Source of the DNA: Craspedostauros australis
Taxonomy: Eukaryota > Bacillariophyta > Bacillariophyceae > Mastogloiales > Achnanthaceae
Reading direction: 5' to 3'
Length of the DNA stretch: 64,000 bases
Assembly (NCBI GenBank): GCA_026770025.1
Contig: JAMXDE010000029.1
Coordinates: forward strand, 62,001-126,000
Below the pieces are notes generated by a model. That model was not told where the DNA came from, searched no databases, and worked only from the letters and a program-made list of their open reading frames with translations. A program made the translations under genes and the position numbers. Positions 32,107 through 42,221 of this stretch are shown here, one piece after another. Every line of letters begins with the position of its first letter. Position 1 is the stretch's first letter.

Positions 32107-34140
32107 ATGGGCGCACAAACATCCGAGGCGAAGAAGAACGCACCCGCAGAGGCGGACTCAAAACAACGCAGAGATGTGCCGAAGAAGACGAAAAAGAAAC
32201 GAAAAAGCAGAGACGATCGAAGCCAGATATTCTTCACAAAATGCCAACGGACCACTCAGATACTGATCGGATTCCTCCTCATGGTCGTCTTTCAGATCAT
32301 AGGCAACTGGATTCCTGCGACGGTCGTGTCCGAATTCCAGCTGCAATCTGCACACAAGCAAATATCGGAGGACCCTGAAAGCATGTCCGCACCTGCGAAG
32401 CAGGATGGTGGGGCTGCTCCTGATGGGCAGAATGGTGAGATGGTCAGGGATATCGGAGATGCCGTAGCTCAATCCAAGATTGCCGAGCAGGAAACAGCTT
32501 CAGATATTAACATGCAGGATGCTTCAGGACACCAGCCGCTCCATTTGCTTGCTCACTCCCCAAATAATGCCACAGGGAGCGCGGAGAAAGGAGGAGGAAA
32601 TGAGTTGAGCAACACTGTTGGTGCTGGTGCGAGCGCCGTTGCAACCATCCCTCCGGCAGACACGAACATCGTCGTAACGCAGCCTGCAGCTCTTGAAGAA
32701 CACGAATTGCTGACTCCAGCAACCAAGTGTCGCATCGAATATGACGACAACGCCAATCTGCATCATATTCCCGTCTGGGTCAGATCGATGCATCCGATAT
32801 TCTTCAACGCTGTCGTTGATGGCGACACGGCCACCCTCATCTTCACCTGCGATCATGTGCGGTTCATCAACAAACAGCAACATCTCGAATTCCAAAGGAA
32901 GCCCTGGTTCTGTCTCTACGGTGACACGTTGCCGGAGACAGTCAGTCCCAGCGACGCAGCACAAAGCAAGGATGGTACGATCCTCACGGTCGGTGAATTC
33001 ATGCCCCACAGGTCAACCGTCTCCTTGCTCATTAAGTGCCCGCTGCGTTCGTTGGGATCGCCTGCCGCCAGTTCCAATTCTTCGACATCTGGACCCGTAT
33101 TGCTCGACCTGATCGGGGCTGCAGCAGCGCACGTACCTCCCGCACACCTTCGGTTCAACCACACCTACAACGCGAGCGATCCAAAGGATCTCAACATTCA
33201 GCCTCGTGACCAGGTTGTGTACGATGTGCGTCCATCGTTGGAATGCGACAAACTGGACAGGCAGGAAGAACCAGCCAAAGGTCCCATCAAGGTGGCAGCA
33301 TGTGCCTTCTACTTCGGCGAAGAGACCAACAGGATCCTTCCCGAATGGGTCACGTACCACAGCATGATCGGCATCGATCATATCTTCTTATTCGTGGCCG
33401 AACCGTTCAACGCAACGAGATTGTTCCGCCATCCCAACCTCACCTACGTGCCACACAATCACAGATGGTCCGTGCACCAGTCGATGCACGACCCGAGGAT
33501 GAAGCTGTGGATCAACCACTTTTGGCAGCAGCCGATGATGCAAACCTGCTTGTACCGTCTCAAGAGAATGAAGGCCGAATGGATGCTGTCGACTGATATG
33601 GATGAGTTCGTCCACGTGACCTACAAAGAGAACGCGACGATGTCGTCCAATGCAAATGCGTCTATTACAAAGAACAGTTCTCTTTCCAACAAAGAAGCGT
33701 CATACAGGCTGCACGAGTTCTTGGATAAAGTGAAGACGGAAAAGAAGGTTGGCGCGATCAAGATGAAATCAATACCGTACGGCAAGCATCCCAGTCGTGA
33801 GCGTGCGAAGGGGCCGCAGCCAATGTTGTTGGATTATACGTGGCGCAAGGCTGGAGGAGGGGAAGCCCATGGATGGCATCGCACGAAGCTGTTCTTCCGC
33901 CTCAAGAACGCCTTTCAGATTGGTGTTCACTGGATATACCACTCTGGCCAGACGAGGCCAGCAGATGCCGACACTGAATTATACGTGCACCACTACAAGA
34001 ACCCCACGAAAGGTGTATCAGTCCGCGGCGACGCGCGAACGCTCTCGCCTCGCGACTTAGCGCAGGACACGAGGTTGTGGGATCAGTACAGAAATGCTAT
34101 TGCGAAGAAGTTGGGGATTGCAACGGCGACAGGCCTATGA
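32107..34140 (+). CDS. Glycosyltransferase family 92 protein, type II membrane
   Basis: Single exon, 677 aa. A basic cytoplasmic tail (Lys/Arg-rich, residues 11-38) precedes one membrane segment at about 50-74 and then a Ser/Ala/Gly-rich stem to about residue 210, the usual Golgi type II layout. A stem-proximal domain with several Cys follows. The catalytic part starts near residue 394 with IKVAACAFYFGEETNRILPE and WVTYHSMIGIDHIFLF. The motif LSTDMDEFVHV near residue 497 supplies the DxD-type metal-binding site, and the domain ends with IYHSG and YVHHYKNP. This order is that of the GT92 (former DUF23) family, which includes galactosyltransferases acting on glycans and pectic galactan. Donor and acceptor here are unknown. 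It may act with the GlcNAc-transferase-like protein at 10573 in the same organelle, though the two genes are 20 kb apart. Confidence 0.87.
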   Translation: MGAQTSEAKKNAPAEADSKQRRDVPKKTKKKRKSRDDRSQIFFTKCQRTTQILIGFLLMVVFQIIGNWIPATVVSEFQLQSAHKQISEDPESMSAPAKQDGGAAPDGQNGEMVRDIGDAVAQSKIAEQETASDINMQDASGHQPLHLLAHSPNNATGSAEKGGGNELSNTVGAGASAVATIPPADTNIVVTQPAALEEHELLTPATKCRIEYDDNANLHHIPVWVRSMHPIFFNAVVDGDTATLIFTCDHVRFINKQQHLEFQRKPWFCLYGDTLPETVSPSDAAQSKDGTILTVGEFMPHRSTVSLLIKCPLRSLGSPAASSNSSTSGPVLLDLIGAAAAHVPPAHLRFNHTYNASDPKDLNIQPRDQVVYDVRPSLECDKLDRQEEPAKGPIKVAACAFYFGEETNRILPEWVTYHSMIGIDHIFLFVAEPFNATRLFRHPNLTYVPHNHRWSVHQSMHDPRMKLWINHFWQQPMMQTCLYRLKRMKAEWMLSTDMDEFVHVTYKENATMSSNANASITKNSSLSNKEASYRLHEFLDKVKTEKKVGAIKMKSIPYGKHPSRERAKGPQPMLLDYTWRKAGGGEAHGWHRTKLFFRLKNAFQIGVHWIYHSGQTRPADADTELYVHHYKNPTKGVSVRGDARTLSPRDLAQDTRLWDQYRNAIAKKLGIATATGL

Positions 34141-34389
34141 AGAGTGAGGTTGTGGACAGCCCTTGCTTGACGACTGCAATATCCTGTCACGATCCGTGCT
34201 CAAGATTCCAGAGCAGTAGAGGATTACCACCACAGAGTGTTAGAGGGGATGATACATGGATTATGTTAACGACGAGCATTGGTACTCGCAGCAATGGTAT
34301 TGCTGTTCCAGCTGTCTGCTTCTCCTCCTTTGTTGGTGTTGCAGTTGTTTCCGTCGTAGTTTGGCCTTGTTCTTTTCTTACTGTTGCAA

Positions 34390-35355
34390 TCAATCTTCTG
34401 CACCTTCGTCTGTGTTTGTCTCCACAGCCTCCTCATCGCCATCTAACTCGGATCGGATCGTCGCGCGAACCCTCATCAATACCAAACCGAGCCAATTCCG
34501 ACCCCACTTGGCACGTGGCAATGTCAAGGCTCGCGCCTTGCCATACCCGATGCCCCATCGAAAATCACGAGGTGCCGCTTCCACAATCTCGCTGTCTCCC
34601 GTCTCGAGCAGGGCTGCTTTGAGATCGTCATTCTGCGAGAACTTGTAGTAGCACGCAGTCTCCATGACCGATCGGCACTTGTTATTCCACACCTGAACGT
34701 CAAAGTTCTGCACCTTCCTGCCGAACCTCTTGCAGCGCGCGGGTGAGACGGATTCGGCACGGATGGCCTTTGCATCTCTTCATCCTGAAACATGGTGGCC
34801 TTGCCGTACATGAAGCATTGCTCGGAGCAGAAGAAGGAGACACCGTCCTTGTCTTGGAAGGAAGCAGGATGGAAATTGCTGAATGGAGATTCCTTTCCGT
34901 AAAAGAAGCGGTACTTCTTGCCCTTGTGATCTGGGTGTATGGTTGTCGTGCCACTCGTGTCAGGCTGGAGAGAAGCATCAGTTGTTGCCATGAACGTATT
35001 ATGCGTATGAATGTATGAATGAATGGATGGATGAATAGATGGATGGGTGCGCGAGTGCGTGAGTGAACACGCAAGTATGCACGAGAACGAGCAAACAGAT
35101 GCCCGCTCGAGTGGAGAGGGGAAGTGAACTGTCATCCATCGAGAAGTAGAAGCAAGAACTGATTCCATCCGATCTCTTTTGCCCATTCCACACGTTTGTA
35201 TAATACTTGTTGGTATGGTTGCACATATGCGTCTTGCTCGTACATACCTTCGATGACGTCTCTGCTACGGTGCGCTTGTTCTTGGTCTTGGATTTTCCAA
35301 CCTGACTTGGTGTCTTGCGCTTCTGGCTCGCTTCCTTGCTCGATCTCGTCTTCAT
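34390..35355 (-). pseudogene. NADAR (YbiA-like) domain gene with a single-base frameshift
   Basis: Proposed exon 1 (35355-35248) encodes a basic nuclear-signal-like start (MKTRSSKEASQKRKTPSQVG). A 283-bp GT-AG intron (35247-34965) joins it in frame to PDTSGTTTIHPDHKGKKYRF. An alternative start without the intron is ATG 34991. The NADAR domain follows: FFYGKESPFSNFHPASF, FFCSEQCFMYGKATMFQDEE. Then the frame breaks between 34773 and 34772, where one base is missing. In the next frame the domain resumes with KAIRAES, KRFGRKVQNFDVQVWNN, YYKFSQNDDLKAALLETG and RDFRWGIGYG, ending at 34390. NADAR proteins hydrolyse N-glycosidic bonds in damaged riboflavin intermediates or reverse ADP-ribosylation. 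Everything but one base is preserved, so this is either a very young pseudogene or a sequencing error in a working gene. Confidence 0.75.
35005..35050 (-). repeat. ATGA/ATGG tetranucleotide microsatellite
   Basis: Alternating ATGA and ATGG tetramers on the plus strand, lying in the proposed NADAR intron. On the minus strand it reads as His-Pro-Ser-Ile repeats, which explains a spurious N-terminal extension of that frame. Confidence 0.85.
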
Positions 35356-36099
35356 GGCTTTCACTGGAGGCAAAGATGTACGTGTTGGTGTGTCAGTGAG
35401 AGGAAGGAGAAGTGTCTGGAAACGTTGGGCAGAGGATGTAAACAGCAACTGTGGCGAAATTGTGAGCGATGGTTTGTTCTTCGCGCAGAGAAATAGTCCA
35501 AAACACGCTACTGCTCTCATCTTCATCGCTGAATTGGACAATGGCGTTGCCACTTCGACCATCATGCACTGATCCACTACTCTGAGCTCACACATGAACA
35601 CAAACATGGGCCCACGTGCAGATGGGGGACGTCGTACCCGCAGACTGATGTTGCCATGCTACAGCGCAGCGCCAGCGTTGATCATCATGCATTCCCACGA
35701 TTCATGTTCCGGTTTGGTGTTGTTTTCTTGCTTGCACTTCCAGTCGTGCACATCAATCAATCTTCTCAGACGTGTACAGCTTCATCACATTTAGTCAGAC
35801 GAGTCGAGTGGAGTGTTCTCTTGGATTGATTCATGTTTGATGCAGTCACGCACAGAACGAACGAGAAGATACGACTACGAACAGAGTGCGCTCCGCTGCG
35901 TTGGTCGGCACACCAACACGACAGCGTCATCGCGACACTACACACAGAATGGTTTCCACATCGATCGGAAGACGTCATCGAAGATCCATCTGCATCTTCA
36001 TCCGTAACCGCACCTTCTCGTTCATCCCACCACAAACACACAATCCCAAAGTACTTCGTACGAAAGCATCAAATCACAAGGACATAGACAAAGACAAAG
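35356..36099. other. Divergent promoter region between the NADAR and MsrB-like genes
   Basis: About 740 bp between two divergent start codons. Open frames on both strands lack domains. I see no TATA-like box at a convincing distance. Confidence 0.5.
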
Positions 36100-37328
36100 A
36101 TGAAGCTGACCAAGCCATGCACCCTCCTCGCGCTCGCGTTCCAGGTGAACGCGTTCACGCGCCCATCGTTCGCCAGCAAGTCCGGCGCTCCCTTCGGAGC
36201 CAAGAGCGGTTCCACACAACGCGGTCTGTTCAATCTCTTCAGCTCCCCTGCCTCGGATAGCAAGTATCCCGTGTACGCCGAGGAGAGCGTCATGTCGAAG
36301 AAGGCCCACGGCACTTCGGAGAAGCCAGTGCAGAAGGATCTGCGATGGAACTGCGACTTCGACACCGCCGATCGCATTTGCAACTTCAATCGTCATTACG
36401 CGGAGTACGCTGGCTACTGGACGTCCACCGACTTTCTCAAGAGCATCCCCAACGAGGAGCTGCCAATCAAGTTCTATGACTCCGTCACAGGCGAGCTTCT
36501 GTTCACTGCTCCGGTCGGAAGAACGATGGAGGAATTCGTCAAGGAGAGCCAGAGCCACGGATGGTGAGTGCAGCGATGCCAATGCGTCTTGTGTTGTCGA
36601 TTTGGGATGAGCGGTAGCTTTTGGCATAGGAGGAGAAGAGAGGAGTGGGGGGCAGAAGGTTTCGACTGTGATCTCATGACGGGTTGGATCCTGCCATGAC
36701 GTTGCTGTTGCCACAGCAATGATGAGTTGTCGCGAGCTGTGTGACCTCGAGAGACCTGGATGAGGCCTTGTGGTTGGGTGAAACATATCAGATCCACGCA
36801 ATGGCTGGAAAGCATGAGCATCAACATGAACTCACTGTCAACTTCGATGCTTTGCATTGCATTCTACTTTTGCTTTTGCGCCCGTTGGTACGCTCTCATT
36901 GCAATGCAATGGGCTGTGGTTGCGAATTTGGATGTGTATATCGCTTGAAACGGATAATCGCAATGGCCGAATTCACGTCACACATGGTCAACGGTTGTGG
37001 TGATGCTGCGATGCTTCGCTTGCGTTTCTGCCATTTGCATGCTCTGCAATCTTCGGTCATGCTCATACTCCGACGCAAAATCGCAATACGGAAACGACGT
37101 ACTCTGTGATGGATGTTCATTGCACTCGGACCGTACCATACATACTCGCACGTACGCAGGCCATCTTTCCGCGATGAGGAATGCAACTGGGACCATGTTC
37201 GTTGCCTCCGCGACGGTGAATGCGTGAGCCAGACCGGAACGCACCTTGGACACAACATTCCAGATGGTTCGGGCAACAGGTACTGCATCAATCTGGTCTC
37301 CGTTGCCGGACAGCCAAAGGAGGACTAA
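36100..37328 (+). CDS. Plastid-targeted methionine-R-sulfoxide reductase (MsrB/SelR)-like protein
   Basis: Two exons, 36100-36563 and 37160-37328, encode 210 aa. The 596-bp intron (donor GTGAGTG, acceptor GCAG) splits HGW|PSF in frame. The N-terminus MKLTKPCTLLALAFQV is a signal peptide followed by NA|FTRPSF, the Phe-containing cleavage motif of secondary-plastid presequences, then a Ser/Lys-rich transit-like stretch. The C-terminal half is SelR-like: IKFYDSVTGELLFTAP, ESQSHGWPSFRDEE, TGTHLGHNIPDGSGNRYCIN. Cys197 in RYCIN is at the catalytic position of MsrB, which reduces methionine-R-sulfoxide using thioredoxin. The two CxxC zinc-binding pairs of classical MsrB are not present, and extra cysteines occur at about 163, 170 and 176. 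Activity is therefore likely but not certain. Repair of oxidised plastid proteins is the probable role. Confidence 0.85.
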
Positions 37329-37740
37329 AGTCTAGTAGGATCATCATCTTTTAGAGAGAGAGAGAGAGAGGGAGAGAGCAGGCCATTCCTTGCCTTCTCT
37401 GTGGTCCCGCATTAAGCTTGAAGACCGTGTAACATCGGATCGAATGGCGTGATGATTGAATTCATTCAGCGCAAACAGTTGTATCAAGAGCATTTCAATG
37501 AGCAGACTTGGGACAGCGCAAAGATCAGTTCGATGCCAACAGTTGATCGTCAATGAACCTCTCCCCCTCGCGATAGAGAGACTCTGGGAGGACATCAAGA
37601 AGAAGGGACTGTGTGCTTGTGTATGTACTCTACAGACGTGTCTATTGATGTCATGAAAGCCATCATCATTGCGGGAATGCTCCGCGCATGATGAGACAGT
37701 TGTTGTGTGTTTAGTGTTTGTTGAACACGATGCTTATTGC
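37329..37740. other. Convergent 3' flanks with a GA dinucleotide run
   Basis: This is the space between two tail-to-tail genes (MsrB-like and eS24). An AG dinucleotide microsatellite lies at about 37353-37378. Nothing else is seen. Confidence 0.6.
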
Positions 37741-38829
37741 TTAATCGTCTCCGGCACGCTTGGCCTTGTGCTTGGCAATGCTCGCACCAGTACCGCGGAT
37801 CTTGAGCCTCTTGTTCTTTGCCTCCTTGATGGCCTTGCGGGAGTACTCCTTGGCCTTGATGGCACCCTTGCGGACAAGACGGTACTTTGGCTCGAACTTC
37901 AGCATGGAATCCTCGTCGTCGTAGATGAGGCAGAATCCAGTGGACTTGCCACCTCCGAAGGCGGTCTTGAATCCGAAGACGGTGGTGAGCTTGGCATCGG
38001 ACTTGTACATACCAGCAAGGAGCTCGCACAACTCGCTCTTGGCGACGTTGGCACGTCCTGGATGGATGACATCGATGATCATCTGTGATGTTGGTGAGAA
38101 TAACAGCAGCAATTGTTTGTGGACGGCAGAGAAGGAAAGGAAGCGTTTGTGAGCATCACGGTTCTGCAGAAGTCATCATTTGCTCCTTCACTCTTCGAGC
38201 TTGAATTCAACTGTATCCTTCTCATTTCCTGGAATGATGGTTGTCGTAGATAGTCACACCGCAACGTGTTCTTCAACTGCACGCATCCAGCATGTACAAA
38301 CCAACAGTTCCGCTTCAATGGCACTTCGGCAGCCTGGATGAGATAGCGTATGCGCACTTTCGTGCCATTTCGGGCAGCAGAAGTTCCACATTGGCAAGCA
38401 CTTCTCTCTCCTCCCTGCACCCGCACTTTCCTCCACCAACCGTACGCGTTGCGACCTGATGCAAGCGAACCCTTGGCGCGGACTGTGACACGGTCCTTGG
38501 CTTGAGTGAGTTTGGCTGTTACCGAGCGTTGAAACCTGTTGTGTTGTGCTGCTGTTGCTACTGCTGTTGTTGATGTGAACCACGGTTCAACACGAGACGC
38601 GATGCAGCAGAGGGCCAGAAGAGGTTACGACATGGCCGCGTCTTCATGAACCCTTCGCTCCCATCGCCATCTCGTGGTTGCCCATAAGAGCTACGTGCGA
38701 CTTCTGCTCGAATCATCATCAGTTGATCGGACCTGGGCTTTCGCCAGTTCATCCACACACCTGCTTGCGCGCAAGCAAAGGATTGCGCTTGAACTTGCGG
38801 GTCTTGATGAGTACGGTAGAGTCGCTCAT
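37741..38829 (-). CDS. RPS24: 40S ribosomal protein eS24
   Basis: Exon 1 (38829-38761) encodes MSDSTVLIKTRKFKRNPLLA then RKQ. A 678-bp GT-AG intron (38760-38083) leads to exon 2 (38082-37741), starting MIIDVIHPGRANVAKSEL. The total is 136 aa, the normal size for the family. Diagnostic blocks are TVxIKTRKF at the start, the VIDVxHPG turn at the exon junction, VFGFKTAFGGGKSTGFCLIY in the middle and a Lys/Arg-rich C-terminus. eS24 sits in the 40S body and is needed for pre-18S rRNA processing. The very short first exon followed by a comparatively long intron at the start of a ribosomal-protein gene is common in eukaryotes and often linked to expression control. I looked for a C/D-box snoRNA in the intron and found no convincing one. 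Confidence 0.96.
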
Positions 38830-39314
38830 GGTTCCGACGAAAACACGGGGGAAAGAAAAAAGGAAGGGATTATGGGTTGGTGAAGTCGGGGGCGTTGGAA
38901 GGCAACGGAGGTGGGGTCAAGGATGGTGCTGGTGTTGCTTCCTGTTTCGGTGCTGTCTCTTGTTTGTCCTGTTGTTGGTTTGGCGCGGCGACAACCGACG
39001 CATGACAGACTGTCGCATCGACGCGATCCGAGTAAGCGGGAAGTGGTAACAAAATCGGGCATCGGATGAAGGTCAGACGAAGCCATTCGTCGACTGGATT
39101 CAAACGTGGACATGTCCATTATTGTTCAGCGAGTCGCAGACGTGGATTGGAAGTTGAGGAAACGCGTGTTCTTGGCTGCGGCAGATGAATGTGGTGTGGT
39201 ACCGTGCCGTGTTCTACTCATAGGAGTAGCTCGGACGAGTGCTCCGGTATACCCATACTATCCACCTCCACTTACGAGCACTCTGTCATGTTTTGCTATA
39301 TTATATAATACCTG
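38830..39314. other. Upstream region of eS24, also 3' flank of malonyl-CoA decarboxylase
   Basis: Both neighbours are on the minus strand, so this 485-bp stretch must contain the eS24 promoter. A TATATAATAC sequence at about 39302-39311 sits directly beside the decarboxylase stop codon, too far from eS24 to be called its TATA box. Confidence 0.45.
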
Positions 39315-41618
39315 CTAAAGCTTGGAGGGGAGCTGCGGAGACGCGCTGCTCTTGGCGTCGGATGGGTGCCGCTGGCGCTGCTGGTCCTGTTCCGAGTCAC
39401 GCGGCAGCAAATGGGATACAGACCGCGACTTTGGAATCTCGTGATCAAACTCGAATTCCTGCTGCTTGGCTGCGACGGTATTGAGATCGTAGAGGTAGTT
39501 GACCATGATGCCGTAGCTCGATCTCAATCCTTTGCGGCTCACATCGGCCGCGAAGTTGATCCGGTGCAGTGAGGCACCATTGCCAAGATGGAATCTGGCG
39601 ACCGCGTCCAGCGGTTTGCGACGTCGCTTCTCAAGACACAGGTATCTCGCCACGAATCTCATCAGAATGCTCTCTACCGGAGTGTCTCGATACGTTTCAA
39701 TGCCGCGACGGATACTGGCATCATCTTTTTCATTGGTGACATTGCCGATGGATGTGTCCAGTGCAGCGAACATATCCGCAAGCGCCTGTGCCACGGCAGC
39801 ATCGCCACTGATGGAAGTTGAGCTGACTGCAGCTTGCGCATCACTGGCCGCAAAGGAATTAGTTGGCAGATACCCTGCGGCTTCCAGATCTCGCACATCT
39901 TCCAATGTCACAAACGTATCATCGTGGAACGGACTCGATGGCTGCAGTTGCTGCTGCAGCTTGGTCCTCATCCATCGCCGAAACTGCGGCACGGGACTGA
40001 GCGTCACGAAGGATTGGATGCAATTAGGGAACTCTGATTGCAGCAATCGAATGGAGTCTTTGATCAGGAACTCGCCGAGGCCGATGCCTGCCAATCCCGG
40101 CTGGGCATTCGAGATGGAATAGAATGCTGCGAGTTTGGGCTGCACAGCGCTGCTGCTGCTATTGTCGGCACTGTTTTGTTTCTTTCCCATGACTTGAGCC
40201 ATGGATGCTGGTGTCGTGTCCGATTCCTGCAGCGAAACATGAACGAATACGATTGGGTTATTGGGAAGAAGCGGGTGGAATAGGCTGAAGACCCGATGCT
40301 TGGGACCGAGCCGAGTCCGCAGATCATCCAGGCTCCGCATCGGGTGCACCGCTTCTTTCTTGGCGATCTTTTCGATGACCGATGCTGGCGAATGCTGGTA
40401 CGTGATGCGTGAGGTCTGAAGCATACCTTGGCTAAACCATGGCGCGATGAACTGCCGCAAGAAGGAGTCGAATTCCTGCAGTTGGACTTGCAGCTGCCTC
40501 CGACAATGCTCATCGTTGTCATCATGATCCTCCAATCGTGTATCATCATCATCATGTTTGGAATTGGCCACGCTCTCAGCCCTTGCATCATTAGCGACCC
40601 GCGCTTGCGCCGGCTGTCTCACATGGCGCATCACATACAGAAGATCCTGCCGAAGCTCGATGAGGAATTGCATACCATCCAGAGCGCTCTGCTCGAACAG
40701 ATACTCCACCAGCGCCTGGTACCGCGGCTGGATCGCAGCGGACAGGGCTGCACGGCTGATGGTTCGGTTGCTGAGACAGGTGCTTGCCGCCGTTCTTACG
40801 ACCTCTTCGCTCGGGACGCACTCTACGGCAAGGAAGTGGATGATGCGCGATCGTTGGCATGGATTGGCTTGCATATCTGGTTGGATCTGGAACCTGATTG
40901 CAGCCAGCGTCTTGTATTGTTTGCAAACAATTCTTGCCAACTCGGCCGCGTTGATGCTCGCCGCATATCCTGCACTTTTCTGATCTGATGGATGGACAGA
41001 GCTCTGACGATGCTTGATTCTCGTTACGTTGTGATCGTAATGGGCCTCGCTCGTTGCATCATTGTACGAGGATTCGTGGAGGGCTGACGCTGCTGCCTCC
41101 GTCGGTGAATCGGATGAACTCGATGATACATTTGAGATGGATCTATCAATGATGAGCTTGGGCTGGGTTAATGAGAGCACAAGCCTGTCGACGACGTCCA
41201 GAAGATCGAGCCTGCTGGTACCGTCGGTAGTCCTTGACATGCCATCATGATCATCGCTCTGATGGCAACAGCTTGTGGTGCTGTAGGCGTGGCTATGTTG
41301 GGATTGGTGTCGCCTTGGATGGTATCGACCATGACTCGCGCCTGTGGTTACGAAAGTAGTTGAACCCATTGGAGAAGGCTTCGGGTAGATGCGGCTGATC
41401 CGAGGAGAGCCATGGATCGACCTGATTCTCTTGCTGGGATGAATCGTCGTCTCTTCAGCAGGCGACCTTGACAACGAGATCCGCGAAGCAAGAGCAGACG
41501 CTGTTGCAAACCTAATCTGTGCAGCGCAGCTGGATTGCACCACACACCGCGATAGAAGCCTGGGATCTTGGGCTGATCTGGGAAGCGATCTCATCACCAT
41601 CCGCTCCAGCAACACCAT
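39315..41618 (-). CDS. MLYCD: Malonyl-CoA decarboxylase, dual mitochondrial/peroxisomal signals
   Basis: Single exon, 767 aa. The enzyme converts malonyl-CoA to acetyl-CoA and CO2. The N-terminal 50 residues are rich in Arg, Ser, Ala and Leu with few acids (RSLPRSAQDPRLLSRCVVQS), a probable mitochondrial presequence. The C-terminus is LPSKL, a canonical PTS1 peroxisomal signal. Family blocks are ITYQHSPASVIEKIAKKEAV, HPMRSLDDLRTRLG, FHPLLPNNPIVFVHVSL, AAFYSISNAQPGLAGIGLGE, FVTLSPVPQFRRWM, and near the end ARFHLGNGASLHRINFAADV with SYGIMVNYLYDL. The Ser of FYSIS and His of FHLGNGA correspond to the catalytic pair known from bacterial and human enzymes. Low-complexity inserts (Ser-, Asp-, Gln-rich) make it longer than the human protein of about 490 aa. 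Start codons at 41618, 41600 and 41594 are close together and equally plausible. Confidence 0.93.
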   Translation of the reverse strand: MVLLERMVMRSLPRSAQDPRLLSRCVVQSSCAAQIRFATASALASRISLSRSPAEETTIHPSKRIRSIHGSPRISRIYPKPSPMGSTTFVTTGASHGRYHPRRHQSQHSHAYSTTSCCHQSDDHDGMSRTTDGTSRLDLLDVVDRLVLSLTQPKLIIDRSISNVSSSSSDSPTEAAASALHESSYNDATSEAHYDHNVTRIKHRQSSVHPSDQKSAGYAASINAAELARIVCKQYKTLAAIRFQIQPDMQANPCQRSRIIHFLAVECVPSEEVVRTAASTCLSNRTISRAALSAAIQPRYQALVEYLFEQSALDGMQFLIELRQDLLYVMRHVRQPAQARVANDARAESVANSKHDDDDTRLEDHDDNDEHCRRQLQVQLQEFDSFLRQFIAPWFSQGMLQTSRITYQHSPASVIEKIAKKEAVHPMRSLDDLRTRLGPKHRVFSLFHPLLPNNPIVFVHVSLQESDTTPASMAQVMGKKQNSADNSSSSAVQPKLAAFYSISNAQPGLAGIGLGEFLIKDSIRLLQSEFPNCIQSFVTLSPVPQFRRWMRTKLQQQLQPSSPFHDDTFVTLEDVRDLEAAGYLPTNSFAASDAQAAVSSTSISGDAAVAQALADMFAALDTSIGNVTNEKDDASIRRGIETYRDTPVESILMRFVARYLCLEKRRRKPLDAVARFHLGNGASLHRINFAADVSRKGLRSSYGIMVNYLYDLNTVAAKQQEFEFDHEIPKSRSVSHLLPRDSEQDQQRQRHPSDAKSSASPQLPSKL

Positions 41619-42221
41619 CCTGCTTTTTGTTTCGATCTACATGCACTTGCGGAGTCTCGATTGGGATGACATGCACAGGTATGCAGATGAGATTCCAGTG
41701 GCTCGGTCTTGTGCATTGTGGGTTGACCATGTTGTCAGAGTGCGGACGTTCTCCTTGGGATGGCCAGCAAAGCGCGTTTGTTCGTTTGATGCGTTCAACA
41801 TGTTGAATCTTTCCCATTCAAATCCAAAGAGTCTGTATCAGAACCTCATACTCGAGTCCCAAAGCGCGAATGAATCGTGTCGAAACGTGGCTTCAATCCA
41901 GTCGATTTGGTCGGAAGTGGGAAAATCAGAGAAGCGGTTCTCCGGAAAAACGACACCAGCATCTGCTCGCAGATCCAGACCACAGAGCGCCGAAGGCGTT
42001 GGTCTTGGTCTTGGTCTTGGTCAACCACCATTCATGATCATGTTGCGCCATACTAAACGATCTAATCCTCGCCAAGCATCTTCATCTGCAACTCCGAGCA
42101 AGAAGCCAACGGTGTTCATTTCTCTCGAGCTGAAACGGGGAAGAACGCAGATTGGATCGCGTACGTCCTATCATACCGTTGTCGACTCTATCGCCAACGC
42201 CAACGCCAAGGTCGCAGGTAC
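41619..42221. other. Divergent promoter of MLYCD and the NIT1-like gene
   Basis: 603 bp separate two divergent start codons, so both core promoters must lie here. A short GGTCTT hexamer repeat occurs at 42001-42023. No TATA box is clear. Confidence 0.55.

Noticed and set aside
38083-38760. Possible C/D-box snoRNA in the eS24 intron
   Set aside because: ATGATGA-like C boxes occur on the minus strand near 38170 and 38715, but no properly placed CTGA D box or terminal stem was found.
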